Source: Melanocharis versteri (taxonomy: Eukaryota > Chordata > Aves > Passeriformes > Melanocharitidae). From it: a stretch of 64,000 nt of DNA. A program made the position numbers and the translations under genes. This document shows positions 41,101 to 53,087 of the stretch, one piece after another. Location of the stretch: assembly GCA_013397845.1 (NCBI GenBank), contig VZTG01006405.1, positions 640,154-704,153 on the forward strand. Direction: 5' to 3'. The stretch's first letter is position 1, and each line of letters opens with the position of its first letter. The notes below the pieces were generated by a model. That model was not told where the DNA came from. It saw nothing but the letters and a program-made list of their open reading frames with translations, and made no database searches.

Positions 41101-42701
41101 ATGTATAGTAAGCTTCATTGGGCTGGGATATAGAACAGCCCCTGCTTTAAAATGCATTATAGGAAGTGGGAGTGGCACACAAAATAAGTGCTCTGCTTCC
41201 TGGCAGTTTATTTTCCATCATTTTATTTTATCTAGGTCTGGGTGTGCTTGCCACTTTCACTGGAAATCCGTATTTGGCTCTGAGCTATAAGAAAAGATTC
41301 AAGGAGTAGAAATCAGATGGAAATATCCCCCATAGTGAAGGGGGCTATTAGAGCCTTTTGCTACAAGATTCCTTTTGTGTGTGAAATATTTATTAGTCCT
41401 TGCCTGTTCATTATTTGAAGGGATATCTGAACTAGTGCATCCTTAGGGAATCATGAGGGGAGCAGAGAGAATGTTTACAATGAAAATGGTGCTTAATCTC
41501 CATGAATGACAGGAAAAGATTAAGCAAACAACAGATAAACCATCTTATCATTCAGAAGTATACACGCTGAATGCGTTGTAAAATAAATACACTGCTGGTC
41601 TTTAAATCCTTTGTGCATCAAAGGACCAGGAGCACAAAAAGGACTTATTCACCTCAAACAGGATTTACATGGACTCTCCATCCAAAGATTTAAAAGTACT
41701 TCCATTGATCAACCACTCCAGTCTAGCATCTGAGCTGGTCTGGAAGTCCCTGTTGGACCTGGAAATTGCATCTGCTTGCTATGCTGCTTCCATAGCCAGA
41801 GTGATGCTGGCTGCAGCAGCCCCCTCTCCGCCACGGTGATTCAGAAACTAGGCAAAGTGGCCTCTGCTCCTATGCTGGCCTCACTGGGCTGTAATATGAC
41901 TATAGGGCCTGTATTTTAGGAAAGGCCACCATGGTAGCCCATTTTTTATACAACACAGTAGTCAACTTGCATAGCCAAGAAAGGGTGGCTTGGGTTTTTG
42001 CCCTTTCTGGTTAATGGTAACTCAAAACTGTAGTTGCTAACCCTGGATTAGGACTGTCAGGCTCTAACAAAGCCTAAGAAAAACCTAAATATTTACAGAC
42101 TGTGACCTCTGGATTGACATGGTCATTTTGAGAAGTATTTCATAGAAAGAGAAATTTCTGTGCCTATAAGACCTTTATCAATTAAGTGAGAGGTCTTGAG
42201 ATACCTTTCTCACTTACATGTTCAGAAGATTGTCTGTTAATATCCTGTGTTATTTTCCCACTATAACATCCTCTCTCACAACTAGAGCATTTTTCTACCA
42301 CTAAACATACCAAACCCAGACACTTCCAGCCTTCATAAAAGTTCATTTTGCAGAGCCTTTCCTGGCATCTGACATCAAATGGAAGTTCGTCCTTATCCAG
42401 TCCATTACAAGTCCTCCAGGGTATAAAGACTGCATTTTCAAAGTGCTATATAGCTAGTACTAAAGTTGATCCAAAGATAAGGGGCAGTTTCATTCACCTC
42501 TGGAAGAGGACAATGTACAAACCCTTCAGCGTGATGGATAAAGTGTGGAGAGCCTGATTTGTTGTTGTGTCATCTCCATTAAGTTACCTACTTGATGATG
42601 TCTCCTGCTCACCCTCCAGATATGGCTATTCTCTTGTTTCCTCAGAAATAGCATCTCATAAGGAGAGATTCTTAACCTGGGGAAATTACCAGAGAAAAAA
42701 T

Positions 42702-42725
42702 GGGGGGGCGGGGGGGGGAAGGGGG
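42702..42725 (+). repeat. Guanine-run tract, G-quadruplex-prone
   Basis: Seven G, one C, nine G, two A and five G lie within 24 bases, followed by CACCAGG. The runs are long enough to supply four G-tracts with short loops, so the DNA could fold as a quadruplex. Long homopolymers are also prone to sequencing error, so the exact lengths should be treated with caution. Confidence 0.75.
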
Positions 42726-45234
42726 CACCAGGAGAAAGTGCAAATAATTTTTTTTCCCCTGTCACCCATAGCCGTGTCTCCCTTGGAAGAAGAGGACAGA
42801 CATATTTGGAGAAACAGAGCTCAGCTTTTTCACACGTGCCATAACCTCCGTATGCCATTTTGCAAAGGCCCAGGTCCCCATCCCCACGAGGCATTCGTCA
42901 TCCTACCCAAAGAGGCAACCAGCCTGATGCTACGCGGTCTTTGGCTCCTTTTTGTTACTACTCAGCTCTCCCTGCTGCAGCCTGCAATGGAAACACTGGT
43001 TTGTTTTCATTCACAAGGGTAGTTTGAACCCAAATACATTCCCATCACACAGCTATCCTACGGGCCGATGAAAATACTGAACCCTGGCCGCGGGAAGGTA
43101 CAGGATGTGGTTGTGCTAGCGGAGCCGGCGTGCAGGTGGCAAGCCCTCGCAGCAGAGGAGCCAAGGGTCAGGAAACATGTGGAGCTAAAGGGGCGGAAGA
43201 GAAAGTAGGGAGCCTGGACTGAGTTTTCCTGATGACACGCATATCCAAGAGGAAGGCTGGAGGCTACGGAAAGTGACTTTCGCTGACTGCACCAGGCGAG
43301 CGTGGTAAAGCTGCCTAGTTATGTGTGTTCTCCTGGCCAGCTGGGGCCATGCTTTGTAGGCCAAGGGAAGGATTAAGGAAGGGAAGCAGTATTCAAAGTC
43401 CTTTAACAACTTTTAACCAGAATCTGTCTTTTGCTTTTTTTCCCCCTGCTAGCTCGAAACCATCTACCTGTATTTTCCCTCTTGCTTCCTTTAATAACTG
43501 GATAATGTTATTATATACCAGTAGGTGTGTTATTCTCCTAGCATGTTTTGACATCCATACCTTGGATTTGCCTGAAATATTTTTGCACCAGTTCAATCAA
43601 AATATTTTCACAGGTTCACACACACAGGAAAATCTAGTGACTGAAATGATAACAAGAGGATAGCAAATTCACAGTTAAGCTGTGTGAATACATTAAATAG
43701 CATTATAAATGAGGCAGAGGGAAAGGAATGAAGAGACAGAGGTTTATTCTACGTGGTGACTGTTCATGCATCTGTGGACATTAGACAGATTTGTTCTTCG
43801 CTGTCACATGTTGCTATATTTTCTGGTTTAAAAAAATTGTGATTTTTAAGAATTTACATATGGTAATTTTATGCTTAGATTCTCACCCTTTATAAATCAA
43901 ATATTCATGTATTTCTAAGTCTGAAATAAAATAAGCCTTCTTGGCAGATATCAGTGACCCTGGTCTCAATGTCTTCCTTCCTTGAACTGCTCAGTTGCCT
44001 TATTCTTGGCACATGACAGTCCGCAGATGTCAAAGAATAAGGAGGTGTGTGGTGCCAACACTTCACTGTTGGCATAGTATTTCCTGCAATAAAGGTCTAA
44101 TTTCAGGCTTATGGAGAATTCCTGCTGACTCATATCCTGTGGCATTTTATGGACAAAAGTCCAAAACCAGATAATGTGGGGTCCATGTCAATTCCATAAG
44201 GTTTTCACCTTTTTCACCCAAATGGTTGCTTTCACCATTCATTTCTAATGGTGATAGTTGTGGCTTCAGGAAAAAGTCCTTCCTACCAATTTAAGCCTGG
44301 AGATTTGGCATCCCTATCTACATCTGCACCTGTGTAGTTTGCACCATGTCATTCTTGGACTCACAATTCCCATCTCACCTCTTCTCCGTTGCCTGGCATT
44401 CCACTGCTGGTCTCAGCTGAAAATGCTACCACTGAATTATAACCTCTGCAGAGAAAGCAATGCCCCAGAGGACAGCCTGGCAGCCTCCACCTCACCGTCT
44501 CCCATGGATCAGTTTTCCCAGTCTGTGGTGTTCTGTATCCAGGGCTGGCCTGGAAAATGTGATGCTGACTATGGAAAGGAACACAGCTGGGCTCTTTCCC
44601 TGACTGCTCCCTCAGCTGCAGGATGGTTCTCTAGAAAACCCTCCAGCCCCTCCCAAGGTTCTGTGCTTTCCTTATTGTTTCCTTGGCATTGTTAGCCTTA
44701 ATCAGCTCCTTCTGAGTCTGGGCAGGAGGAAAAAAGTGTCCTCATTGCTTGCTATGAGTGTTACAAGGAAGAGTCACCTTGGTGACTCCCACAACTGAAA
44801 GGGTGGGAATGGTAATGTATTACAAGCACTGAATCAGCAATTCAGTGAAATGAAATAATTTCAAAATGCTTGTCAGCTATGTTTACTGTGTAATTAATAA
44901 ATGTTACACTAGTGGAATTCCAGAAATATTCCTGATCCCTCACAAAGTACAGACATATACGTGTATAAATATAAATGTATATATTACAGCCCCCCATATA
45001 TATGAGTATACAGTTTGTCTTTTTAGAATAATCTTAACACTGTGCTAAGGTTGATATTATATATGATCCTAAAATCCTCCTGAATAACATGCAGGCTCTG
45101 AGCTGTTCATCTGCTGTTAACTGTCTGGCTCTAACTTCAGCCAGGTTCAAGCTTCTAGTAAATACTCTTCTAGTAGAATTTGTACTTCAATAATGAAGCA
45201 TTGCGTCCCAGTGGGCTCCCTTTGCTGCCTGTGG

Positions 45235-45302
45235 TTTTCAAAGGTCAGACTACATGTCCTAATATTTCCTTTTGTCCTTAATGATTATTCTATGAATTTT
45301 GT
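45235..45302 (+). mobile_element. Ancient CR1-type 3' end
   Basis: The sequence AAAGGTCAGACTACATG, then a CCTTTTGTCCTTAA-like block and a terminal ATTCTATGAATTTTG, resembles the CR1 3' terminus ('ggtcagactagatgatc ... cccttctggcctt ... tctatgaat') found in old sauropsid copies. It is short and diverged, so the assignment is tentative. Confidence 0.5.
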
Positions 45303-46624
45303 GCATGGCTTGTTTGGGCGTCCCCCTCTAGAAAACAATGTGGAATGTATTTTTTAACCTTTGGTTGGTGACAACCTTTGGTGAGACAAACCCAGTGAAG
45401 AATACAGTCAGTGCCTGGTCACTTCCTTTCCTTTCCTGTTGATGCTTTTCTTCTGGTCCCCCATTGACACACATCAGCTACTAAATGTTCAGAGGATTCA
45501 TTTAGGTACAGCCACAGCAGAAAACAATGAGAAGATGGTACAATATTTGCTGTGATGTTTCTTCTTGGATGAGAGATGTGAGAAAATAGTCAGATGATTA
45601 AAAATAGTGTAATCAATCAGTCAACTTGTTCACAAAGGCAAAATACATAGAAAACAGAGCTTTGAGTTAGGGTTTCTGGCTTTGAGGTAAAGAATTTGAT
45701 TGTGAGAATTGAGGTAGTCTGCTTCCCCAGACTGTTGAAACATGATTTATACTCCTGTAAAGAGAGTACTTTGAGCAGCAAAGAAGCTGTGATATTCTCC
45801 CTGTTCCTTTTCAAACCTGACGGATTTGTGCCCTGGAAGGGAATCCTGAACAGAAGCTGAACTTGCCCTTAGTGGAACAATTCTTTTCTTTGGAACAAAT
45901 GATTGCCATTATCTCATGAAAATGGGTATGAATTAAAACAAAGAAAAATATTAAAATGCGAATACACAATTAGTTGTGATGAACTTTTACACTTTGTAAG
46001 AAGAGGCTTTTGAGACATGGGTGTTAAAAATCAACTCCCATGTTACAACTTTAAAGGGTTTAATCACATTTAAGATATCTGCTGTGCAAGTAAATTTTGA
46101 ATGTAAAAACAAGGCTTTTTGAACTTTGGCAACTGTTGACACATTTCAGAAGTTCTCACCAATTTTTGCGCTCAAGTATCTCCCAGGAATTCCTAGCTGG
46201 AAGTAGGGCAATATAAATAATGGTTTGGAGGTTGGGTGGTTCTGGATTTTTTTCAGTTGTGTTGCCGAACACACAAAATATGAGAGGAAATCCAGTCACT
46301 TCAAGATACCTTCCAAGAAAAAGTTGTAGAAGAGGTGTCAACTCAGACTGACCATATTAGTTCTTCTAGCTGAAAAAGAATGCTGAAATGTTGTTGTGGG
46401 CTGGATGAAATACTACACTTGACCCAATAAAGAAGTACTTAATTTTGGGGCTGTTTTATTAAAGAATGGGAAACACAAATTGTATTCCTATTAATTATGA
46501 ATACATGGGACTTGAATAAACCTGAGAAGACTCTCTAATAACGACTTCTATTGTAAATCAGAATGAAATTTCATCCCTTACAAAGATCTGACAGACCTGA
46601 TCTGAAATACCTCTACTGATGTCC
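45303..46624. other. Intergenic, nothing recognised
   Basis: About 1.3 kb of A+T-rich sequence lies between two CR1 relics. I see no convincing open frame or repeat. Confidence 0.6.
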
Positions 46625-46985
46625 GTCCCAGAGTCTCCAGACAGTCTTATTCAGTGCTTAACTGCCCTGAAAATCAGAAAATGTACACCACTATCTGAGA
46701 TAAATCTCCTGTCCAGAAAATTAGACTGATTATTTCCTCTTTTACTTTTGGTGACTATTAGGATAATTGATCAGGGACCTCCAGCCTGTCCCCACTGGAA
46801 GGTTGTTATCATGCCTGTCTGTCTGGTCTCCTCTTCTTCAAGACTGAACACTCTCAAATCTGTCAGCCTTTCCTTGTAGGCTGAGTTTTCACAATTCCTG
46901 ACAGCCTTTTGCTCCTCTTTGAGTTTTCTCCAGTTTCAAATTTTAATGCTGTCTTATGAAGTGCTGGCAGTTTTTTCCAGTTGTT
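46625..46985 (-). mobile_element. CR1 LINE fragment
   Basis: This is an inverted, diverged CR1 segment. Blocks in + strand order are a decayed 'cagtgcttaactgccct' region, ATTTCCTCTTTTAC, CACTGGAAGGTTGTTATCATG, GTCTCCTCTTCTTCAAGACTGAA, CTCAAATCTGTCAGCCTTTCC, and TTTGAGTTTTCTCCAG. Their order and spacing match the minus-oriented CR1 ORF2 3' portion. Internal substitutions are many, so the copy is old and non-coding. The outer limits are approximate. Confidence 0.8.
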
Positions 46986-48999
46986 GTGACCTGAAAATTT
47001 TAGGCTAGTTCCCTAGGGAAATAGGACTCACCTAATCACATTTTATGTCTGTCTGTCTACTTTTTTTTATCTACTTGACTCATAATTTTTTAACTCTTCT
47101 GCCAGTTTCAAGCAAACGTGACAGTGGTTAAATATGTCTAAGATATTGGGTCCTTATTTATTTCATTTAAGAAGTGGTAAGGTGTAGGAGAGGCATCTCA
47201 TTAGAGTTCTCACCAGTGAAAGGCTGCAACATGATAAAATCCTTAGCAGACACTGAGGCACCTCCATGGCAGAAAAGTGCTACAAACAACCCAAAACCCT
47301 TCAGATTTTTCCTTATGCAGTATGGGACACAAAAACACCCTGGGAGCTGTGGTGCATTGCTTCTACGACATGATGATGACTTGTAAAAATGTGTTGGATT
47401 GGCTGGCTCCCTGTCAGATACATTCATCATTTTTCTTTATTTCATAAAAAATAGTAACATATCTCTTTGGCAGACTGTTTTCCAAAGTTAGACTTCTACT
47501 ACCATGGAAATTCAGCTTTGGGAGGCCTGGCTTTGTGTCACTAGAAAGCCTCGGACACCATGCCATGACAGGTGGCCATTTCAGGTTTCCTGATGGTGCT
47601 GTTCCACATCAAATAAACTCCTTCCATATTTGCAGGCACATGGTCCAGGATCCAGGTCTTTGCTCCAGGACCTTCTCTGTGAGTAGTGTGATATTTGCTC
47701 TCTTGTTTTCCTTCAGTGATTATTAAGGGAATTCATGTAAAACCACAGCAATTTGTACAAAGTGCCTAAGGATGCTGCTTTCCATTCCTGCAGCACAAAG
47801 GTGAGGATATTCTTGTGAATGCAAATCTCTTCACAGGAGGGGATGCAGTGAAAGCATGCTGCATCAGGCAACTAATGGAAAAAAGGATTTTGTCCTTCTC
47901 CAGCAGTTTTGTCAACCTAGGCTTTGAGACTTTTTTCAGAGACTTTCAACTTTGAGCCCCAAAAAGGAAAAAGAAAAGTCAAGTGAAAAAAAAAGAATGA
48001 AAAAAAAACCACCAACAAGGTAAAAAAAATATTGCATGCCACTTCTGTGTAAGGATCTGTAGCTTGTCCCTGTCACCAGTTGCCCATCCATTAGCCAAAC
48101 TGACCAGGGGCCCCAGACACCCTCTGCTTCCTGCTCAGAAAGTGATGCTTCAGAGCTGCTTCCTGCTGCAAGCAACAGAAAATCTATAGACTCCAGCCAC
48201 ATAAACAACAAAGGCATTTGTCCCTTCTCCACAAAGCCCTTGCCCCACAAAGAGTTTGGTGGGAAAAAACAACTAAATAGGGTAAAAAAAGGAACAGCTC
48301 CTTGAATGAAGGGTGTGTAGGACCCTGTTGTCCTGGCATGAATAATTATGCAGAGTTTTAGGACACGATAAGGACAAGCAAATAAACAATGAAATAAATT
48401 GAGTTTTTCAAAAGATGTGTCCCTAAAATTCCACATTCTTCCAACCATAATTACATGACTAGGAGTAGAGAGACATATCCAAGGCACTTTAGACTAGTCT
48501 GGGGCTTGGCAGCAATGAACCTGCTCCTTCAGTTTTGTTACCATAAGCATCCAGCCAAGCTGGAATAAAGCTGCTTTGGGGATGTCCATGCACACCAAAC
48601 GCACACCTCCTGTTTCTAGATGGACAAGGCCAAATACAAAGCACATATCCCTAGATTCCAGCAAAGGTGTCAACGTTTTTGGCATACTCTGGAAATAGAA
48701 GCATTCAAACCTCTATCTTTAGGCAACTCTGTCTGAAAATTAGTGGGTTTATGCTATCTCATTTCTGCTTCCACATCTGTTCTCACCTGAGACAATTGTT
48801 GTTTCATTTCTAGATGGAAGGTTAGATTTTGTCCTTTGCAATGCCTTTTGAAAACCAGCACGTCTTGTGGGGTCTACACACGAAGTGCATGTTGTGGTAA
48901 ATGTATTTCTGACCTTGCATGCCATTTACATGAATGCCATCTCATTTTCTTGAAGCAGTATCTTGCATGTTCTTCCATGTCTGCCACATCAAAGTTTAC
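46986..48999. other. Intergenic, no gene recognised
   Basis: This stretch contains A-rich low-complexity DNA at about 47,957-48,030. On the other strand it gives a Phe-rich tail to a 183-codon open frame at 47,936-48,487. That frame has no recognisable domain and is best regarded as chance. Nothing else stands out. Confidence 0.55.
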
Positions 49000-49231
49000 C
49001 AGTGCGCTGGGGATGCGTGCCTGATGAGAGGGTCAAGGCTGCAGGCTGCTGCAATGGTGCAGCCTGCCATGTAGACAGAGCTGAAGGGAGCGCCCACTGC
49101 TGCATTAGATGCTGAGGCGCTTGCAGCCGCGGCTGCGGCACAGAGGTGTGACCGGGAGGCGGTCCAGCTGCCGGCTGCCGCATTCCAGATGTATTCTGCA
49201 TGGGATGCTGACCACTTGCAAACTCGTTGAG
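49000..49231 (-). other. Candidate exon, Gln/Pro/Ala-rich, unidentified
   Basis: On the minus strand a 232-nt open segment is preceded by a plausible acceptor (TTTCCTGCCCCTGTAG, just right of 49,231) and followed by a plausible donor (ACTG then GTAAAC, 48,999 down to 48,994). The open reading is 77 codons plus one base. It is rich in Gln, Pro, Ala and Met, with LNEFASGQHPMQNTSG near its start and QAPQHLMQQW in the middle. Such composition is common in transcriptional co-regulators, but I do not recognise the protein. The segment lies in GC-rich DNA, where open frames survive by chance. It may be a real exon of an unannotated minus-strand transcript, a decayed retrocopy, or an accident within a regulatory island. 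Confidence 0.25.
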
Positions 49232-49760
49232 CTACAGGGGCAGGAAAGCACATAACCGGTGTTGCCAGGGCCAGCCCTTATCTCCCCCCAGGTTGTTGTT
49301 TGAATGATTAAGCAAACAAAAGGCCGTTTGGCTGCTGCTGCTCTGGCCTCTAGTCGGACTCCTCGGCAGGGCTGCCCGGGAAGCCCGGATAGAGCCAGAG
49401 AGCCTGGGGGAGTCGTGACAGGTCGGGGAGGAGACGGGAGGGGGCTCGTCCGGTTCCTCTGCTGCTTCTTTGTGTCTTGTTTTTAATGAGCTTTTGGCGA
49501 TCAGAGGAGCAGATGCACAAACAAAGGCTCGCCGGCCCTGTTTGGCCAAGGCAAGGCTTGGTGCCCCCTCCCATCGCACAGACCATTCCCAGGGACCGCT
49601 CATGGACACGGAGCTTCCCCTGTGTGCCGGCTGCAGCAGAAAGAGGCTGCAGGGAAGGAGGAAGATAGGCCCAGGGACTGGGAACACACTGATTTCAGGA
49701 TGGAAGCTGCTCTCCGAGGGGCTCTGGGAGACGCTGTGTGAGCTGGGAGTCAAACTGGTG
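49060..49760. promoter_or_regulatory. GC-rich island about 4 kb upstream of KDR
   Basis: This is the only extended G+C-rich, CpG-containing stretch in the left 52 kb. It includes a GCAGCCGCGGCTGCGG palindromic block near 49,123. At its centre, around 49,290-49,325, FOX-like AAACAAA and TGTTTG motifs sit beside a TTATCT (GATA) site near 49,278. Near 49,658-49,668 a GGAAGATAGG sequence overlaps ETS and GATA cores. The ETS, FOX and GATA combination is typical of endothelial enhancers, and the next gene downstream is KDR. Enhancer function is inference from motif content, and short motifs occur often by chance. It could also be a promoter for an unannotated transcript. Confidence 0.35.
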
Positions 49761-52700
49761 AAGCACGGAGTGATGCACAGGGTTTGACTGCATTCAGTTC
49801 TTCCACCACTCTCCAGGTCTGGTCTCATGCTGAGCTGAGATCTGCTCAGTGTGGCAGGACGGCTGAAGTTTCATGGAGCTCCTTCTAGCCCCACGTTTCT
49901 TTGCTGCTATTGTCTGACCAAGGCAGAGGAACTTTTTTGAAGTAAGACAGATTTTAAAAGTCTTGATGGGTTTTCCTGTTATTTGAGGCAGGTGAGAATG
50001 CTGAGACAGAGGGTAGAGTATCTTTAGAAGCCATTGCAGGCTCAATTTAGATCCCAGGCAGTTTTCTACATTCTCACTGTCTCTGGAGAGGGAGGAAATC
50101 CCATCCTGTACTCACTGAACTACATTAATATGTTTGGCTTCTCTCACTAGCTCCCTGTGGTTCAGCACTGATAGTCTCTGGTGCAATCTGGACTACGCTA
50201 GATACTCTCCAAGTCTGAAGGACGACACAAAGGCTGTGCAGAGATCACAGCCTAAAAGGCTGGAGGAGAAAGCTGCCATACCTTAAACCATTGGGGTTTT
50301 GGTTTTGTAACCAGACATCTGTGTCCTATAGCTATCACAGTGGCAAAATATTTACATGAATCTTTCACTTGGATTTTAGGTGACTGTCTTTCTTCTGTGC
50401 TCTGGTCGATTTTTCTCTCAGAGGTTCCTCATGGCATCTTCCAGTGAAAATCCACTTGCAAAAGCCCCACTGAAGCTCAGAATAGAAAAATCAGTTTAGC
50501 AAAGTACATATGACACCACATATCACGTTCTGGTAAAGTCACCTCACATCTTTTCCAAACATCTACCATTTTCAATGATACTTGGCTCTAGTTTTTATTT
50601 GGTCTTCCTAGAAGATTAGTCTCACCAACACCATATAAGTAATTTGAATCAGGTGAAAAGCCCTGCACCTGTTGCATGACTCTTCAGAATAAAGTTATTT
50701 TTGTGCTTAAATGTTTACAGGGTTAGGACTCCATTCAAAGAAGTCGCCTTCTTGTTCTCGTTGGTACCACAAATGTCCCTGGTACTACAGGGATGGCAAT
50801 TCAAACAGTGAAGCAGCAGTTCCTGCAGCATTATTCTGGTTACCAGCATTGTACTGACAGCCAGGCAAGGTGCTGAAGGATTGTGTCCCGTCTAGGAAGC
50901 ACAGTGTAAAAACTGAGATCGCACTGGGATCACTCAGGGAGATAAAAACACTTTGTGCTTTTGAAATGTGCGGTTCCCTGTGGATGCACTGCAGTCACAA
51001 CGCGCAAGCTCCTTGCTGCCAGCTGCTCAGCTCGATGTGTGCGCTCACCAGGCTCGTGTGTTTGAAGGGTCAGCCCCTCTCTTTACTTCCCTTCCTCAGG
51101 ACGCTGCAGGGGAGAAGGAGGCAGGGGACATGGCAAATGCCAAAGGGCCTGTAGAGGGCTTGCATTCATCTATCTTGGCTTAGATGTGCTTAGGGCAAAC
51201 AGTAGGTATTTGTTTCCACAAAGCTCAGGCACCACAACAATTTTCAACAATGAAAGCAGCCCCCCCCTCCAGACCACTCACTTAACAGCAATGACTGTGC
51301 ATGAAAACAGAGCCCAAGTGGAAGTGCAGTAAGCTGTAGCTGCACATCATGTGACTAATTTAAGAAAAGTAACTTGTTAAAATCAGTATAGGGACGTATT
51401 TTCTCCAGCTGCATTTTGGAAGCTCACGTAGGAATGCAGAAAGCAGTAAAGTGAGCTGCCAGTGATTTTACTGTTTTCTATGGATCCTGTAACAATTTAA
51501 TGTAAATAGTTTTTAACTTACCCTTATAATGTAATTTTCTTTATTAACTACCTAAACTGCTTTTGAGACAAACACTTCTTGCAGGTCATCCAACCCTTAT
51601 CATTTTTTTTTCTCTTTGTAGTCAAACCCAACAAAACCAGCATCACCACAAATAAAGTTACCAAAACTGGCTTTTTTAGCAGAAAGTACCTTTGGTTTTC
51701 ACTAAGTATCTGTCATAAGCACAGAAACCTTACAGGCAGCCTAGTATCAGCAAGGTCAGTAGTTGAACTCACTGCCAGAGCTCCCCAAATCAGTTAGCAA
51801 TACCGATGACCTGATCCACAGTATGGTGGAGGTGGGTGTATTAATGAGGGCTGCCATTATTCTGGTTTAAGAGCTCATATGAATAGCAAGTACAGTTGTT
51901 ATTTGCATGGTGCTGACTTGCTGCCACTTGAATCACATGAGTCTTATTTGACTTTTCATGGATTTTATTTGATCTCTAGGAAAACTTTGGCTTCTCCTAT
52001 TCCCTGTATCTTTCTGTGAGCAACAGGGGTGTAATGTCAAAGGAAATTACACTCTTTCCCCAGTACAGTAAAACAGCTGGAATTGCATTGCATACAAAAT
52101 AAAATCACTGCTTCGTTAACTTAGCCATTTGTAGACAAGCTCCCAAGCAGATTTGCAGGGAAAGAGGAAAAGGTAGCATGTAGAGGTTCATATATGTACA
52201 CACATGCATAGTTACATACACAGCTGCGTGTTTCTATCTACCTGATTATCTACCGGTTTATCTACATACCTCTCTTCACTGATCTATCTCCCCCAGAGGC
52301 TTTATATTATGTGTATGGATAACACATTAATGACCACCGTGTGTTTATTTTTCTCAAAGGACTGTCTCACAAACTTCTCTTTAACAGTCACTAGTTAATA
52401 ATTTTGATTAAAAGGTATCGTTACGGTTGTGGGGTTCATTTTTGTAAAAAAAATCCAACACTTGGTGTGAGAGGGCAATGGCTTACTGCCGTGGGGAGCA
52501 TCCCACGGAGAGCAGGATATGAATGCTGACGGGCGGGAAGGATGGCTGTGGCAGGCACTTGTTGGATCCCATCAGCTGGGACGTGGGCACTTAGGGTGGC
52601 TGGGTACATGCTACACGGTTAGGGGACTCCGCGGTGTGAACTCAGCACTGATGCCGCCAGGCACTTCAGACCCGGGGGTACAGCCGCTGCCAGCAGGAAC

Positions 52701-52861
52701 GCGGCTGTGTCTCACCGACAGCACCTCATACGGCTGGCCTTTGGGATCTTTGCTGTCGAGGGGATTTTAAGAAACCCCCAAAAAAGCACGACGAGGCGCC
52801 AGACGACGCTGGATTTTACTGCAGAGGCCTTCCTGCCGCTGAGCAGGGAAGAGGGAAAGCT
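49761..52861. other. KDR proximal upstream flank, no gene recognised
   Basis: This is A+T-rich DNA without a convincing open frame. A degenerate TATC/CTAC tetranucleotide region lies at about 52,190-52,290. G+C content rises from about 52,480 toward the KDR promoter. I see no transposon here. Confidence 0.55.
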
Positions 52862-53033
52862 CCCGCTGCCCGTCCCAAGGGGAGCATCCCGGAGGGATGC
52901 GCCGGGGGCCCCGGGTCCGGCTCGGGGGGCGGGACCGCGCTGGGGAGGGCGGGGGCTCGGCCCCGGACCCCGCCCCGGGCACAAGAGGGGCGGTGCCGCC
53001 CGCCGGGGTCCCGCATCCCCGCCGGGCGGTGCG
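52862..53033 (+). promoter_or_regulatory. KDR: KDR CpG-island promoter with GC boxes
   Basis: This G+C- and CpG-rich stretch immediately precedes the assembly gap and the KDR start codon. GC boxes (Sp1-type) are visible at 52,926-52,933 (GGGGCGGG), 52,947-52,955 (GGGCGGGGG), 52,968-52,976 (CCCCGCCCC) and 52,987-52,993 (GGGGCGG). No TATA box is seen. The mammalian KDR core promoter is likewise TATA-less and driven by clustered Sp1 sites, so the architecture appears conserved. The CpG-rich zone continues past exon 1 into intron 1 to about 53,480. The transcription start cannot be fixed because part of the region is unsequenced. Confidence 0.75.
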
Positions 53034-53087
53034 NNNNNNNNNNNNNNNNNNNNNNNNNNNNNNNNNNNNNNNNNNNNNNNNNNNNNN
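53034..53087. other. Assembly gap, 54 N
   Basis: Fifty-four consecutive N lie in extreme GC-rich sequence between the GC boxes and exon 1. The true length may differ. It probably hides part of the 5' UTR and possibly the transcription start of KDR. Open frames that appear to run through it are not meaningful. Confidence 0.99.

Larger units (their letters stand above)
36551..45234. other. Intergenic, no gene recognised
   Basis: This is A+T-rich sequence with short open frames (at most 151 codons), none of which resembles a known family. Two items are listed separately: a 15-bp tandem duplication near 38.1 kb and a run of guanines near 42.7 kb. A CpG-containing patch lies at about 43,085-43,155. 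Confidence 0.6.

Noticed and set aside
42567..43022. 151-codon + strand open frame
   Set aside because: It crosses the guanine-run tract (Gly-rich stretch) and has no family resemblance; composition explains it.
44258..44695. 145-codon + strand open frame
   Set aside because: There is no domain, no conserved motif and no plausible splice chain. The length is within chance for a scan of 64 kb in six frames.
47936..48487. 183-codon minus-strand open frame
   Set aside because: Its end is a Phe/Ser-rich artefact of an A-rich low-complexity tract, and the rest shows no domain, splice context or repetitive element.
49232..49828. 198-codon minus-strand open frame and overlapping + strand frames
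   Set aside because: They lie in GC-rich DNA where stops are scarce. Several frames are open at once, and the Ser/Pro/Arg-rich product has no recognisable domain.
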